From positions 1 to 54,846 of the forward strand of contig NZ_JAINVF010000036.1 in assembly GCF_020400585.1 (NCBI RefSeq): a stretch of 54,846 nt of DNA, in the 5' to 3' direction. The stretch comes from Streptomyces sp. NK08204 (GTDB lineage: Bacteria > Actinomycetota > Actinomycetes > Streptomycetales > Streptomycetaceae). The translations under genes and the position numbers were made by a program. A model generated the notes under the pieces. It was not told the DNA's origin and searched no databases. It was given only the letters and a program-made list of their open reading frames with translations. Positions 1 to 8,313 of the stretch are shown here, piece after piece (position 1 is the stretch's first letter; the number at the start of each line of letters is the position of its first letter).

Positions 1-141
1 CACGAGGGGCGTCACGGCCGGGTCCAGGAGCACGAGCGCGGCGGGGTCCGTGACGACGACCGCCTCCGTCGATGGGTCCTCGACCAGGTCCTCTGGGCCC
101 GCGACCACGGTGACGACGGCCGCGCCTATCGCTGGGACTAA
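1..141 (+). CDS. C-terminal tail of an unidentified protein (partial, enters from left edge)
   Basis: Frame 1 is open from the window edge to a TAA at 139-141. About 46 codons are visible and most third positions are G or C, as in real genes here. The tail is charged and ends in DGRAYRWD. No family can be assigned from this fragment. It converges with the small minus-strand frame at 138-359, which overlaps its stop by a few bases. Confidence 0.45.
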   Translation, partial: HEGRHGRVQEHERGGVRDDDRLRRWVLDQVLWARDHGDDGRAYRWD

Positions 142-359
142 GGCCGCTGAGTACGCCGCTGAGCCCGCCCTCGGGCAAGTTCTCCGCTGACGACCAGCGC
201 GACGGCCTGCTCCACCAGGACCTCCGATTCGTCACTCTCCTCCCCGTGGGCCCAGGCGGTGCCGGGTGCTGTGACGGGGAGCATGAGGCCGGGCCAGGCG
301 ACCGCCCCCGACACGATCAGACCCGGCCTTCGCCGGGGGCCCGGATTTCTACGCATCAC
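138..359 (-). CDS. Small putative exported protein, possibly truncated
   Basis: This 73-residue frame starts at GTG 359, with a GAGG about 7 bases upstream. The N-terminus has an Arg-rich n-region, a hydrophobic stretch (LIVSGAVAWPGLMLPV) and a plausible signal-peptidase site after AWA. An acidic segment (HGEESDESEVLVEQAVALVV) follows and then an Arg-rich end that looks out of frame. The signal peptide and acidic helix look like genuine coding sequence. The C-terminus may be a decayed remainder of a longer secreted protein. Function unknown. Confidence 0.4.
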   Translation of the reverse strand: MMRRNPGPRRRPGLIVSGAVAWPGLMLPVTAPGTAWAHGEESDESEVLVEQAVALVVSGELARGRAQRRTQRP

Positions 360-680
360 GGGTCAACCTCGTTCATGGCACTTCCCTGCGCTCGCTGAGG
401 AGTGACGGTTCGCGGCCCCTGTACCCGCAGGTGGAATGCGGCACCCGCAGACGGCGGGGACGGCGGCGTCCAAGGACATCATCGCGATCACTTCCAGGAC
501 CGAAGAGCAGGACAAAGACTGCAACCGCGCCCGGAAGGACGGTTCACAGCCCGCCCTCTCACCGAGGGAATAAGTGCATGGGTCGGGTGGCCCTGCGCCC
601 GGGGACGGTGGGCCCCTACCGGGTGGGGATACGCGGTGGCGACAGTGGGACTCCTGTCACCCCAGGGTGAAGGAGTCCGC
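360..680. other. Stretch without a supported gene
   Basis: Open frames cross this stretch on the plus strand but read as Arg/Gly-rich translations with no recognisable domain and no convincing ribosome binding site before 681. The stretch just before 681 (GTGAAGGAG) is a plausible ribosome binding site for the cupredoxin-like fragment. Confidence 0.4.
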
Positions 681-920
681 CATGAACCCGGCAGACATGG
701 TCGTCGTCATCGCCGCCGCCGTAGCCGCCGCCGTACTGGTCCGGTTCTTCTTCGGCTCGCGCCGGACACGGGCGGCAGAGCCCTCCCGCGGGGTGCAACG
801 GGTCCAGGTGACCGTACGCGGCGGCTACGGCCCCGACGTGATACGGCTGCGCCAGGGCGTTCCGGCGGGACTGGTCTCCCACCGGCAGCAGTCCGCGGAG
901 TGCACGGACAGCGCCGCCGC
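681..920 (+). pseudogene. Cupredoxin-like membrane-anchored protein, broken after the first third of the domain
   Basis: The ATG at 681 is preceded by GAAGGAG. The product begins with a membrane anchor (residues 5-25, ending in VRFFFGSRR) and then VQRVQVTVRGGYGPDVIRLRQGV, the typical opening of small copper-binding cupredoxin-like proteins. After the ECTD segment, where such proteins continue with the metal-binding half, the frame turns into Ala/Pro/Arg-rich sequence without domain character. I read this as a genuine start whose 3' part was lost by frameshift or recombination. The family call rests on recall of similar actinobacterial proteins. Confidence 0.5.
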
Positions 921-929
921 CGTCCTTTC

Positions 930-1344
930 CCGTATGCCTACCGGGCCCTCCGTGCCCGCTGCCTCACCCTGCGCGCCCGCCGCCCGGGCCTCGTCCTGCC
1001 GTTCCGCGGCCACGGCACCACGGCCGGCCCGTCGCCGCCCCACCCGCACACGCAGATCGTCGGGAAACCGATCGCACTCGCCCGCCTCCGCCGGCTGTTC
1101 GACGTCGCCCGCGCCTACCGCGAACCACGCCGCGGCGGAACCCGCCGACGGTGCGCGTCGTGGAGCAGACCGCCGTGCTCCTGCGCCAGATCACCCCCGC
1201 CGCACCGAGTCCGCCGGGTTCGAACTCGGCACACTTCCGCGCCGAACTGCCCCGTCACGGCCCGTACCCGGACGAGCGGTGGCGCACCCGGATCGGCGGC
1301 GACCACCTCCTCGGCGTCGCTGAACCGCGCCCGCCGGACTGACC
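930..1344 (+). pseudogene. Decayed fragment(s) resembling the histidine-triad part of a galactose-1-phosphate uridylyltransferase-like protein
   Basis: In the frame that passes through 936-1140 the translation contains LVLPFRGHGTT and then SPPHPHTQIVGKP, a GalT/HIT-type HxHxQ motif, followed by LRRLFDVARAYRE. From about 1140 the coding look moves to another frame (VRVVEQTAVLLRQI to WRTRIGGDHLLGVAEP), which stops at 1340-1342. Two adjacent half-frames with good third-position bias suggest one original gene broken by an indel near 1140. Its junction with the cupredoxin fragment upstream is also unexplained. Assignment to GalT is tentative. Confidence 0.35.
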
Positions 1345-1384
1345 GACGACATCCCCCGGCACGCACCCACACGAGGGAAAGATC

Positions 1385-2977
1385 ATGACCACGAAGACAT
1401 CCGACACCCGGGCCTGTCTGGTCGGCGGAGGTATCGCCTCCCTGGCTGCCGCGGTGTTCCTGATCAGGGACGCCGGACTGCGCGGGGAGAACATCCGCGT
1501 CCTGGAGGAACTCCCGGTCGTCGGCGGGGCGCTGGACGGCACCGGCGACCCGGGCCGCGGCTTCGTCGCCCGCGGCGGACGCATGCTGGAAGAAGAAGCG
1601 TACGTCTGCCTGTGGGACCTGCTGGAGACCATCCCGACGCTCACCGACCCGGACAAGAGCGTCAAGGACGAGGTGTGGGAGTTCAGCAGCAAGTGGCCCT
1701 CCCGCTCCGGCGCCCGCCTCATCGACCGCGACCACAAGATCCTCGACGCGGCGGAGCTGGGACTGAACCTGCGGGACAAGGCCGAAGTGGTCCGCCTGCT
1801 GGCGCTGCCGGAGCGCGTCATCGGCGCCCGGCGCATCGACGAGTTCTTCTCCGACCACTTCTTCGCCACGAACTTCTGGACCATGTGGCGCACTACCTTC
1901 GCTTTCCAGAACTGGCACAGCGCCATCGAACTCAAACGCTACATGCTCCGTTTCGCCCAGGAGCTGCCGCGCATCCACACCCTGGCCGGGGTGCGCCGTA
2001 CCCGCCTGAACCAGTACGACTCGATCGTCCGCCCCATCCAGCAGTGGCTCGCCGAGCGTGGTGTGGTCACCGAACACGGCACCACGGTCACCGACGCGGA
2101 GTTCACCGGTGACGCAGTGAGCGGCCGCCGGATCACAGCACTGCGCTTCGTGCGCGACGGCCGGCCGGGCACGTACGAACTCGGCGAGCACGACTACGCC
2201 TTCCTCACCCTGGGGTCGATGACCGCGGACGCCGCCTTCGGCGCCGACGACCGCGCGCCCGAGCTGATCCGCGACAAACGTGACGGCGCCTTCCGGCTGT
2301 GGGAGGCCATCGCCCGCAAGGCACCCGACTTCGGCCGCCCCAACACCTTCTGCGGCAACGTCGACGCCAACAAGTGGGAGTCGTTCACCCTCACCATGCG
2401 CAGCCCGCTGCTGATCCACCGCATCCAGGACTTCTCGGGCAACGCCCCCGGCACCGGCGGGCTGATGACCTTCAAGGACTCGGCGTGGCTGATGTCGCTG
2501 GTGGTGCCACACCAGCCGTACTTCGCCGCCCAGCCCGAGGGCACCTACACCGCCTGGGGCTACGGACTGTTCCTCGACGACAAGGGCGACTACGTCGACA
2601 AGACGATGTCCGAGGCCACTGGCCAGGAGATCCTCACCGAACTCGTCCATCAGCTCGGCTTCGAGGACGCTCTGGGTGAGATCCGCGCCACCACCACCGT
2701 CGTCCCGGCGATGATGCCCCACATCACCAGCCAGTTCGCCCCGCGCCGGGTCGAGGACCGGCCCCTGGTCGTTCCGCGCGGTGCTCGGAACTTCGCGTTC
2801 CTGGGCCAGTACACCGAGATCCCCGAGGACGTGGTCTTCACCGTGGAGTACTCGGTGCGCGGCGCCATGCACGGCGTGTACGGGCTGCTGGGCGTCGACA
2901 GGCCGATCCCCGGCATCTACCACGCCCTGTCCGACCCCCAGGTCGCCCTCAGCACCCTCAAGGCGGCCCTGGCCTGA
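1385..2977 (+). CDS. ohyA: Oleate hydratase (myosin-cross-reactive antigen family)
   Basis: FAD-dependent hydratase that adds water across the cis-9 double bond of free unsaturated fatty acids, giving 10-hydroxy fatty acids. The 530-residue length fits the family. The N-terminal FAD-binding glycine motif is visible (VGGGIASLAAAVF, residues 13-25). RGGRMLEEE at 63-71 follows, the region that places the catalytic Glu beside the flavin, and then conserved blocks such as NFWTMWRTTFAFQNWHS and FLGQYTEIPEDVVFTVEYS. The ATG follows a GAGGGAAAG ribosome binding site. In other bacteria these enzymes detoxify host or plant unsaturated fatty acids; that role here is inference. The gene stands alone, downstream of decayed fragments, with an ordinary intergenic stretch after it. 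Confidence 0.95.
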   Translation: MTTKTSDTRACLVGGGIASLAAAVFLIRDAGLRGENIRVLEELPVVGGALDGTGDPGRGFVARGGRMLEEEAYVCLWDLLETIPTLTDPDKSVKDEVWEFSSKWPSRSGARLIDRDHKILDAAELGLNLRDKAEVVRLLALPERVIGARRIDEFFSDHFFATNFWTMWRTTFAFQNWHSAIELKRYMLRFAQELPRIHTLAGVRRTRLNQYDSIVRPIQQWLAERGVVTEHGTTVTDAEFTGDAVSGRRITALRFVRDGRPGTYELGEHDYAFLTLGSMTADAAFGADDRAPELIRDKRDGAFRLWEAIARKAPDFGRPNTFCGNVDANKWESFTLTMRSPLLIHRIQDFSGNAPGTGGLMTFKDSAWLMSLVVPHQPYFAAQPEGTYTAWGYGLFLDDKGDYVDKTMSEATGQEILTELVHQLGFEDALGEIRATTTVVPAMMPHITSQFAPRRVEDRPLVVPRGARNFAFLGQYTEIPEDVVFTVEYSVRGAMHGVYGLLGVDRPIPGIYHALSDPQVALSTLKAALA

Positions 2978-3213
2978 CCGTACCGTCGTCGGCAGCGGAC
3001 CCGGCCACCCGTGCTCGTGGCTGAGCTGATGATGGCGCTGGTGGCCTACCAGGCGTGAAGCACGAGGGAGTGGGCTGGTCCGCCCTCCCCTCCTGGGCTC
3101 CGGTGCCAGTCACTCGACAGGACTGCCCCAGAACACACGCGCGGATGAACCCAAGGATCGGAAAAGCCGTCAATCAGCATGTCGGCATCATCTGATCCAG
3201 TGAAAGGTATCCC

Positions 3214-3990
3214 GTGCCCTGGTACCGAAGGCGACGGTCACGCATACTCATCGCTCTCGCGACAGCCGTGACGGTCGTCCTGATCGTCGGGGTCACTATC
3301 GCCCTGACGGTCACGACATACGATCACACGTCGCCGCGCGCCGCCCGGGACAAGGCATCGGGACCGGTGGCCGGGCCTGTCGACTGCCGCAAGGCCAAGT
3401 GCGTCGCCCTCACCTTCGATGGTGGTCCTAGCCCGACGACGCCGAGATTGCTGGACATCCTGAAGCGTGAGCACCTGCACGCGACGTTCTTCGTGCAGGG
3501 GGAGGGTCACATCGGGAAGTACCCCGAGATACTCCGTCGGATCTCGGACGAGGGGCATGAAATCGGCAACCACACCTGGAACCACAAGGTCCTCACGCAG
3601 ATCGACGCGGACGAGGCCCGCCAGGAACTGACCCGCACGCAGAACGCCATCGAGAAGATCACTGGTACCAAGCCCATCCTGATGCGTCCGCCGCAGGGCC
3701 GCACCAACCGCAAGGTGGCCAAGGTCTGCGAGGAGTTGGGGCTGGCGCAGGTGCTGTGGAGCGTCACGGCCAAGGACTACGAGACAACCGACTCGGCCCT
3801 GATCACCAAGCGGGTGCTCGACCAGACTGACCGCGACGGCATCATCCTGCTGCACGACCTGCACAAGGGCACGGTGCCCGCCGTTCCGGGGATCCTCAAG
3901 GCTCTCAAGCAGCGCGGCTACACGATCGTCACGGTGTCGCAGCTGGTCGCCCCGGCCAAGCCCCAGCCCGGGATGGTTTACCGGCCCTAG
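3214..3990 (+). CDS. Membrane-anchored polysaccharide deacetylase-like protein (NodB fold) with altered catalytic motifs
   Basis: 258 residues starting at GTG 3214. An Arg-rich N-terminus and one transmembrane helix (about residues 10-33) give an extracytoplasmic domain. The NodB/CE4 fold runs from about residue 62. Motif 1 reads TFDGGPS (67-73) where active enzymes usually have TFDDGPS, so the first Asp is kept but the metal-binding second Asp is Gly70. Motif 2 HTWNH (120-124) is intact. Motif 3 is RPPQG instead of RPPYG. Motif 4 is KDYE rather than DW. Motif 5 ILLHD (211-215) is intact. The fold is secure; deacetylase activity on peptidoglycan or chitin-like glycans is less so. TFDAGP-type variants exist in actinomycetes, so the change may be tolerated. 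Confidence 0.85.
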   Translation: MPWYRRRRSRILIALATAVTVVLIVGVTIALTVTTYDHTSPRAARDKASGPVAGPVDCRKAKCVALTFDGGPSPTTPRLLDILKREHLHATFFVQGEGHIGKYPEILRRISDEGHEIGNHTWNHKVLTQIDADEARQELTRTQNAIEKITGTKPILMRPPQGRTNRKVAKVCEELGLAQVLWSVTAKDYETTDSALITKRVLDQTDRDGIILLHDLHKGTVPAVPGILKALKQRGYTIVTVSQLVAPAKPQPGMVYRP

Positions 3991-4197
3991 CCGGAGTCGG
4001 GGGCTGCCGATGGCGTTGACCGACTCTTAGCGCACGACCGTGCCGGTGTGCGGCTTCAGGTCCCTCACCGAGCAGTTGCGCGCTGCTGCTCGGCGGCGAG
4101 CTGCGCCTTCTCCTGGGCGGTCAGGGTCCGTTGCCGCGCAGCTTCCGGCCGGCGAACGAGCTCGCCCGGCATCTTCAGCAGTTCGCAGCGTGACGCG
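3991..4197. other. Convergent intergenic region with a possible minus-strand remnant
   Basis: Lies between the convergent deacetylase-like gene and cutA. On the minus strand 4172-4065 there is a short frame (MPGELVRRPEAARQR ... EKAQLAAEQQ) that looks coding in composition but is only about 35 residues long. It has no recognised family and may be the tail of a lost gene. No clear terminator hairpin was found. Confidence 0.25.
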
Positions 4198-4530
4198 TCA
4201 CTCGGCCGGCTGCGGTGAGGACTCTTCGACGACCCACTTCAGGTAAGCCTCGGATCCCCCGGTCACGGGAAGGGTGATCCACTCGGGAACCTCATAGCTG
4301 TGCTGCCTGGACACCCAAGCCCCCAACTCCGGCAGCCGGTCCGTGGTCGTCTTGTACGAGATCCGCCACTCCTGAGCGGTCTCGAGGGATCCCTTCCACC
4401 AGTACACCGCGGTGAACGGCTGGTCGATGTGGGCGCAGGCGGCCAACCGGTTCTCGACCGCGCCGCGAGCGAGGGCCTTCGCCTGGTCCTCGTCGTCGAT
4501 GGTCGTCTGCGCAATCACGATCTCGGCCAT
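4198..4530 (-). CDS. cutA: CutA1 divalent-cation tolerance protein
   Basis: A 110-residue cytosolic protein of the CutA1 family, small trimeric ferredoxin-like proteins linked to copper and other divalent-metal tolerance. Diagnostic blocks are present: ENRLAACAHI (27-36), YWWKG (43-47), the EWRISYKTT strand, and the C-terminal HSYEVPEWITLPV, where family members carry H-Y-E-P-E. The ATG at 4530 has GAAGG about 8 bases upstream. It stands alone on the minus strand, convergent with the upstream deacetylase-like gene. The biochemical role of CutA is not settled in general. Confidence 0.93.
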   Translation of the reverse strand: MAEIVIAQTTIDDEDQAKALARGAVENRLAACAHIDQPFTAVYWWKGSLETAQEWRISYKTTTDRLPELGAWVSRQHSYEVPEWITLPVTGGSEAYLKWVVEESSPQPAE

Positions 4531-4926
4531 GTAACTGCCCTTCCAGGTCGGGGTGGCACGACCCTACCCACCGGCTTTCGGGAAACGTGTTCATGGGCCG
4601 GGCCGTCGCCCGATGCGTCATCGGCTGTGGTCCGTCACTCCGCGCTCGGGCGGGATGCGTACGGGGATGCTGGCTGACGATTTGGTGCGTGACAGCGGGT
4701 GAGACCGTGTCGGCCGAACCGACTGCCATCATGGACCTTCGACGGCGTCCGCTGGGGTGACATCGTGCGTTGACCATGGCTGCAAGCCCCGCATCGACGG
4801 CCACCGGCGGCTTGCGGAAGCGAGACCGGCCAACCCCGCAGGGGCGGGCGGCTGTGTCCGGGCAAGACGCCGGCCACCGGCATCGAGGATGCGCCCCCGC
4901 GACGCACAGCCGTCCGCGGGTGGATT
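4531..4926. other. Intergenic region, nothing recognised
   Basis: About 400 bases between cutA and the end of the FUSC-family gene. Frames on both strands are Arg/Pro-rich and resemble no family. No repeat or clear hairpin was noticed. Confidence 0.4.
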
Positions 4927-6144
4927 TCATCGAACGCCCTGTTGGGAAAGGCGGTTGGCGTACGCGTCAGCGTAGGTCAGGTCGGCCAGGAGCCTTTCCA
5001 CGTCGGTCATGAGGGAGCCGTAGACGTGCCAGGCGCCGGGCTTGATGAGGGTGCCGCGGCCGATCAGGCTCGTCATGGTCTCGTGCCAGGCCAGTACTCC
5101 CTCGATGGCCTGCCGCAGCCGCTCGCGGGGCATCGTGTCGGGTGAGCCGGCCGGTCCGGACGGCTGGACGAACTCCCGCACGGCCGCTCCCGCCGACTTC
5201 AGGGTCTCGGCATAGCGGTCGAGGAACTGGTGGCCCAGGTGATGATCGGCATGGCGGTCCTGCGCACTGTCGGCCAGCGTCCGGGCGATGCCGCGTACTT
5301 GCAGGGCGACCCCGCGCAGCGCCCGGAAGGCGTCACCGGTGGGCATTTCCCCGCGCCCGGCAGGGGCCACCACGCAGCGCGTGTTCCACCGAAGACTTTC
5401 GTCCGCCTGCCGCACTTGTTCCTCCGCATGAGCCAGACGCTTGTCCAGGCTGCGGGCCCGATGAAGCCAGCCGTGAGCCCTGGAGCCGAGCTGCCGGCGC
5501 TCCAGACCGTCCCCCATGTCGCTCAGCAGTGATCCCATGGCGTGGGCGAGGTCGCGCACGGCGGATGCGGACTCGTCCACGTACAGCGGAGGCAGCAGGA
5601 CTGCGTTCACGGCGATACCCACGACGGCTCCGGTGAGGGTCTGCAGGACCGGGGACACGAGGCTGCCGAGGGGACCGGTTGTCGTGGCAGTCAGCGCGAC
5701 GACCGCGGTCGACGCGATCTGCAGCCGTTCATCGGCAGTGCGGCGTGGGCCCGCCAGCACCGCGAGGAGGGCGATGACCGCCACGGCGCCCGCAGTCGGC
5801 CCCAGCAGCCGGGCAGCCGCGAGGGCGACAACCAGGCCGGCCACGCGCGCCGCGACACTGTGCATCGCCTTCGTCACCGACTGGTGCACGGTGGAGGCGT
5901 TGACCATGAGCAGAGCCGTTGCCACCGCCAGGAAGGGCTGCCCCGTCGGGGCCCATGACTCCCAGGCACCCCACGTGAGCAGGGCCGCGATCAGCGTCTT
6001 CGCGCCGCGCACCGCATGTCCGGGCCGCCGGGCCCGCAGCGCACGCAGGAGGCGGCCTGCCGGCCGTGACGCCTTCACCGGAGCGACCCCCGACAAAGTA
6101 GTTGAAATCTGCACGACTCTGATGATGGCACCTTTTCCACCCAT
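4927..6144 (-). CDS. FUSC-family (aromatic acid exporter-like) integral membrane protein
   Basis: About 405 residues from the ATG at 6144. The frame is open further upstream to 6330 but that extension lacks coding character; an ATG at 6192 is an alternative start. The N-terminal third has hydrophobic segments (LIAALLTWGAW, FLAVATALLMVNA, VAGLVVALAAARLLG, AVAVIALLAVLAG, LTGAVVGIAVNAVLLPPLYV), matching half of a FUSC domain. A long soluble helical region follows, with repeated charged heptads as in the family's cytoplasmic part. FUSC proteins include efflux pumps for aromatic acids; the substrate here is unknown. It precedes an SsgA-like gene on the same strand but is not clearly coupled to it. 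Confidence 0.8.
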   Translation of the reverse strand: MGGKGAIIRVVQISTTLSGVAPVKASRPAGRLLRALRARRPGHAVRGAKTLIAALLTWGAWESWAPTGQPFLAVATALLMVNASTVHQSVTKAMHSVAARVAGLVVALAAARLLGPTAGAVAVIALLAVLAGPRRTADERLQIASTAVVALTATTTGPLGSLVSPVLQTLTGAVVGIAVNAVLLPPLYVDESASAVRDLAHAMGSLLSDMGDGLERRQLGSRAHGWLHRARSLDKRLAHAEEQVRQADESLRWNTRCVVAPAGRGEMPTGDAFRALRGVALQVRGIARTLADSAQDRHADHHLGHQFLDRYAETLKSAGAAVREFVQPSGPAGSPDTMPRERLRQAIEGVLAWHETMTSLIGRGTLIKPGAWHVYGSLMTDVERLLADLTYADAYANRLSQQGVR

Positions 6145-6304
6145 TGGCCTCGTGATGTCCACCACGGCTGCTCCGTCACAAGAAACAGGCATACGGATGT
6201 GACCTGCGCGTCGCCATGCACTTCGGCCGTCCTTGGCGGCCGCCGTCGCCGTTCGGTGCTTCAGAGGACCGCTTCGCGGTGCGGTGGCGTGGCGCTTCGG
6301 GAGT

Positions 6305-6721
6305 TCAGGCTGCCTCTCCCAGCAGTTCACACAACTCGACGTCCAGATCGAGCAGTTGTGATTCCTCGCCTCTGGGGACCACCTGGTGGGTCCGCTTCAG
6401 CCAGCGCTCCACCACGGCCAGAGGGGCCTGGAAGAGGGCCTGTCCGCCGGGTGCGGACAGGGCCAGGTACAGGACACGTCGCCGGCCTGCACGGGCCGGC
6501 CGGATTCGCACGTCGCCGTCCCCGGACGCCCGGACGATGCCCTGCGCGAGCAGGTCGCGAGCGAACACCCATGTGGTTCTGGTGTCCGAGCCGGTGTGGA
6601 AGTCGACGTAGACGGCGTAGGGGTCGTGCGGGCTGTACCACAGACGGGTCGCCACGCCGATGCTGTAGTCCGGTGCGACCACCAGGCGCATCTCGCATTC
6701 CTGCTCGACGAAGATCTCCAT
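6305..6721 (-). CDS. SsgA-like (SALP) sporulation/cell-division regulator
   Basis: A 138-residue protein of the SsgA/SsgB family found in sporulating actinomycetes, where members control septum-site choice and spore maturation, SsgB recruiting FtsZ. Typical blocks are visible: LVVAPDYSIGVATRLWYSPHDPYAV near residues 13-37, DTRTTWVFARDLL around 46-58, and a basic segment before YLALSAPGGQALFQAP. The start at ATG 6721 has GAGAGAAG upstream. Many Streptomyces carry a dozen or so paralogues, and which one this is cannot be told from sequence alone. Confidence 0.92.
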   Translation of the reverse strand: MEIFVEQECEMRLVVAPDYSIGVATRLWYSPHDPYAVYVDFHTGSDTRTTWVFARDLLAQGIVRASGDGDVRIRPARAGRRRVLYLALSAPGGQALFQAPLAVVERWLKRTHQVVPRGEESQLLDLDVELCELLGEAA

Positions 6722-7064
6722 GGCTTTGCTTCTCTCGATGTGCTATGGCTGGAGGCTCACCTGCCGAAGGCGCGTGTCCTGGGCGAACGGCCCTTGCCTG
6801 CATGGCGGTGCCGGGTGATTTCGCCGGTCGCGGCCGGCATGCGAACCGGGCCCTCCACTGCCGGGCCGGGTCGGCTTCCGTGAGCATTCAGCTACGGCAC
6901 GGTCCTGGTCGATGCGGAGCGCGCCGGTAACGGGTATGGGCTGCCGGAGCTGTCTGTGCCTCCGGGTCTCAGCTCGCGTAGGCGCAGGCTGGTCGGAGGC
7001 ATCTGCAGAGACACCGGTGGATCTGCGGCGCGGTCGGTGGCGCGCCAGGCGGTTGCCTTCCCGG
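6722..7064. other. Intergenic region, nothing recognised
   Basis: Separates the SsgA-like gene from the small secreted-protein gene upstream of it. Overlapping frames are Arg/Pro-rich shadows. The promoter of the SsgA-like gene is expected just above 6722, but no confident -10/-35 pair could be picked. Confidence 0.35.
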
Positions 7065-7364
7065 TCAGTGAAGACCGCGCTCTGCTTGGTGGTCGCGCAT
7101 CCAGCTGACCTGCCCGAGGATCCAGGCGTGGCGAGCGTCGTCGCTCTCATCGGGGCGACCGTGGTCGTGGTCCCGGCTCTCGCCCCGAATCCCGTACGGG
7201 GGTCGGTCGTGCGCGTGGGCGGGCTGCGCGGAACGGGTGATGACGGCGGATCCGTCGCCGGCGCTGAGGCCGGCTGCCGATGCAGGACCCTCTGTGATGA
7301 GGAGTGCGGCCGTCGTGACGGAAAAGACCGCGAGGGCAGTGCGAAGAGCAATCTTGTATGCCAT
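7065..7364 (-). CDS. Small secreted His/Asp-rich protein of unknown function
   Basis: 99 residues from ATG 7364, chosen because AGGAGG lies 7 bases upstream; an ATG at 7369 is in a different frame. A classical Sec signal peptide is visible: MAYKIALR, a hydrophobic core (LAVFSVTTAALLI) and a cleavage site around GPASAAG. The mature part is about 65 residues, hydrophilic, rich in His, Asp and Arg (HAHDRPP, RDHDHGRPDESDD), and ends with ILGQVSWMRDHQAERG. The His/Asp clusters could bind metal, but that is speculation. It lies between the SsgA-like and MarR genes, all on the minus strand. Confidence 0.7.
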   Translation of the reverse strand: MAYKIALRTALAVFSVTTAALLITEGPASAAGLSAGDGSAVITRSAQPAHAHDRPPYGIRGESRDHDHGRPDESDDARHAWILGQVSWMRDHQAERGLH

Positions 7365-7666
7365 GGCATTTCCTCCTTGCTCAGGCACTGATGAGGCTAC
7401 GTCGATGTAGTTGAAGCGTGAATCATATTTGCTGTGATGTGTGCCATTTATTGGCGCATGTTCGGCGGAATTCCCCGGCGTTGCTCCCGCTCGTCGGGGG
7501 TGCGGCGGAGGTGAGCTCGTCGGTTCGCCGGTGGTCGGCGGGGTGTGTGGCCGCGTCGGTCTGCGCAGAGGTGAGCGGCGGTTGCCGGCAGCCGGTTCAA
7601 GGCGTGGGTGCGTGGTGCGTGGTGCGAGGTGGGGGCTTCCGTGCTCCCCGGATCTTCCTGAGCCTT
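7365..7666. other. Promoter-containing intergenic region of the small secreted-protein gene
   Basis: This stretch is lower in GC than its surroundings near 7420-7450. It contains a near-perfect 14-base palindrome at 7397-7410 (CTACGTCGATGTAG, one mismatched pair), about 33 bases upstream of the start of the secreted-protein gene. That is a good position for an operator. No gene is visible. Confidence 0.35.
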
Positions 7667-8161
7667 CTAGCCCTCGGCGCAGCTTCCGGACGAGGTGGCG
7701 AGCGAGCCGATGGTGGCGGCCAGGGCTGCGAAGTGCTCGCTGCCGAGAGGTTCGAGGAGCCGCTGGCGCAGCGCCCCGGCGAGTGTGCGGGCGGCGGAGG
7801 CCGCGGCGTCGGCGCCGACCGTGGTGAGTGCGGCCAGGGTCACCCGGCGGTCCGAGGGGGAGGGGAGGCGCTCGACGAAGCCTGCCTCGGCAAGTCGGTC
7901 GACGACTTTGGTGGTGCCCGCGGTGGAAAACCCGAGCACTTTGGTGAGCTGGTGCATCGGGGCCGTTCGGGCGGGCCTCATGGTCAGGAACCACAGCACC
8001 TCGAACGAGGACGGTGCGAGCCCGGTCTCGGACTCCACGTCGGCGAGGAGTTCGTGGGTGAGCCGGCGGAAGCCGCTGTACAGCGTGTGCCACTGGTCCA
8101 GGAGGGCGATATCGCCTGCGTCACATCCGCCGTGGCCGTCGGGTCGCGTCGGTTCCGTCAC
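7667..8161 (-). CDS. MarR-family transcriptional regulator
   Basis: 164 residues from GTG 8161, with GGGAG upstream. It has the MarR winged-helix layout: an N-terminal dimerisation helix (LLDQWHTLYSGFRRLTHELL), an HTH region around residues 50-85 (PSSFEVLWFL, LTKVLGFSTAGTTKVVDRL), and the wing motif ERLPSPSDRRVTLAALT, whose DRR is characteristic. MarR proteins are dimeric repressors that release DNA on binding phenolic or other small ligands. The gene is divergent from the DUF6069-like membrane protein, and a perfect 12-base palindrome (8220-8231) lies between them, so it probably controls both genes. Confidence 0.92.
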   Translation of the reverse strand: MTEPTRPDGHGGCDAGDIALLDQWHTLYSGFRRLTHELLADVESETGLAPSSFEVLWFLTMRPARTAPMHQLTKVLGFSTAGTTKVVDRLAEAGFVERLPSPSDRRVTLAALTTVGADAAASAARTLAGALRQRLLEPLGSEHFAALAATIGSLATSSGSCAEG

Positions 8162-8219
8162 TCTGATGTGCTCCCGTCATCTCGCCCGATGCGCTCCCAG
8201 GATAGTCGGTGACATTTGC

Positions 8220-8231
8220 CTCGCTAGCGAG
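8220..8231. promoter_or_regulatory. Perfect 12-base palindrome, likely MarR operator
   Basis: CTCGCTAGCGAG is self-complementary over all 12 bases. It sits in the divergent intergenic region, 59 bases upstream of the MarR GTG and about 80 bases upstream of the membrane-protein start. A possible -10 (TTATAT) for the plus-strand gene lies just downstream near 8245. Position and symmetry suit a MarR dimer; binding is inferred. Confidence 0.5.
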
Positions 8232-8313
8232 CTAATTGCTGGTGTTATATTGACGCTTCAACATTCTCTCGAGCTGCATGGCTCCGCTCTTGACCCATCT
8301 GGAAGGACCCGTC

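Noticed and set aside
1115..2923. 600-codon antisense frame over oleate hydratase
   Set aside because: Shadow of a secure gene; translation is low-complexity.
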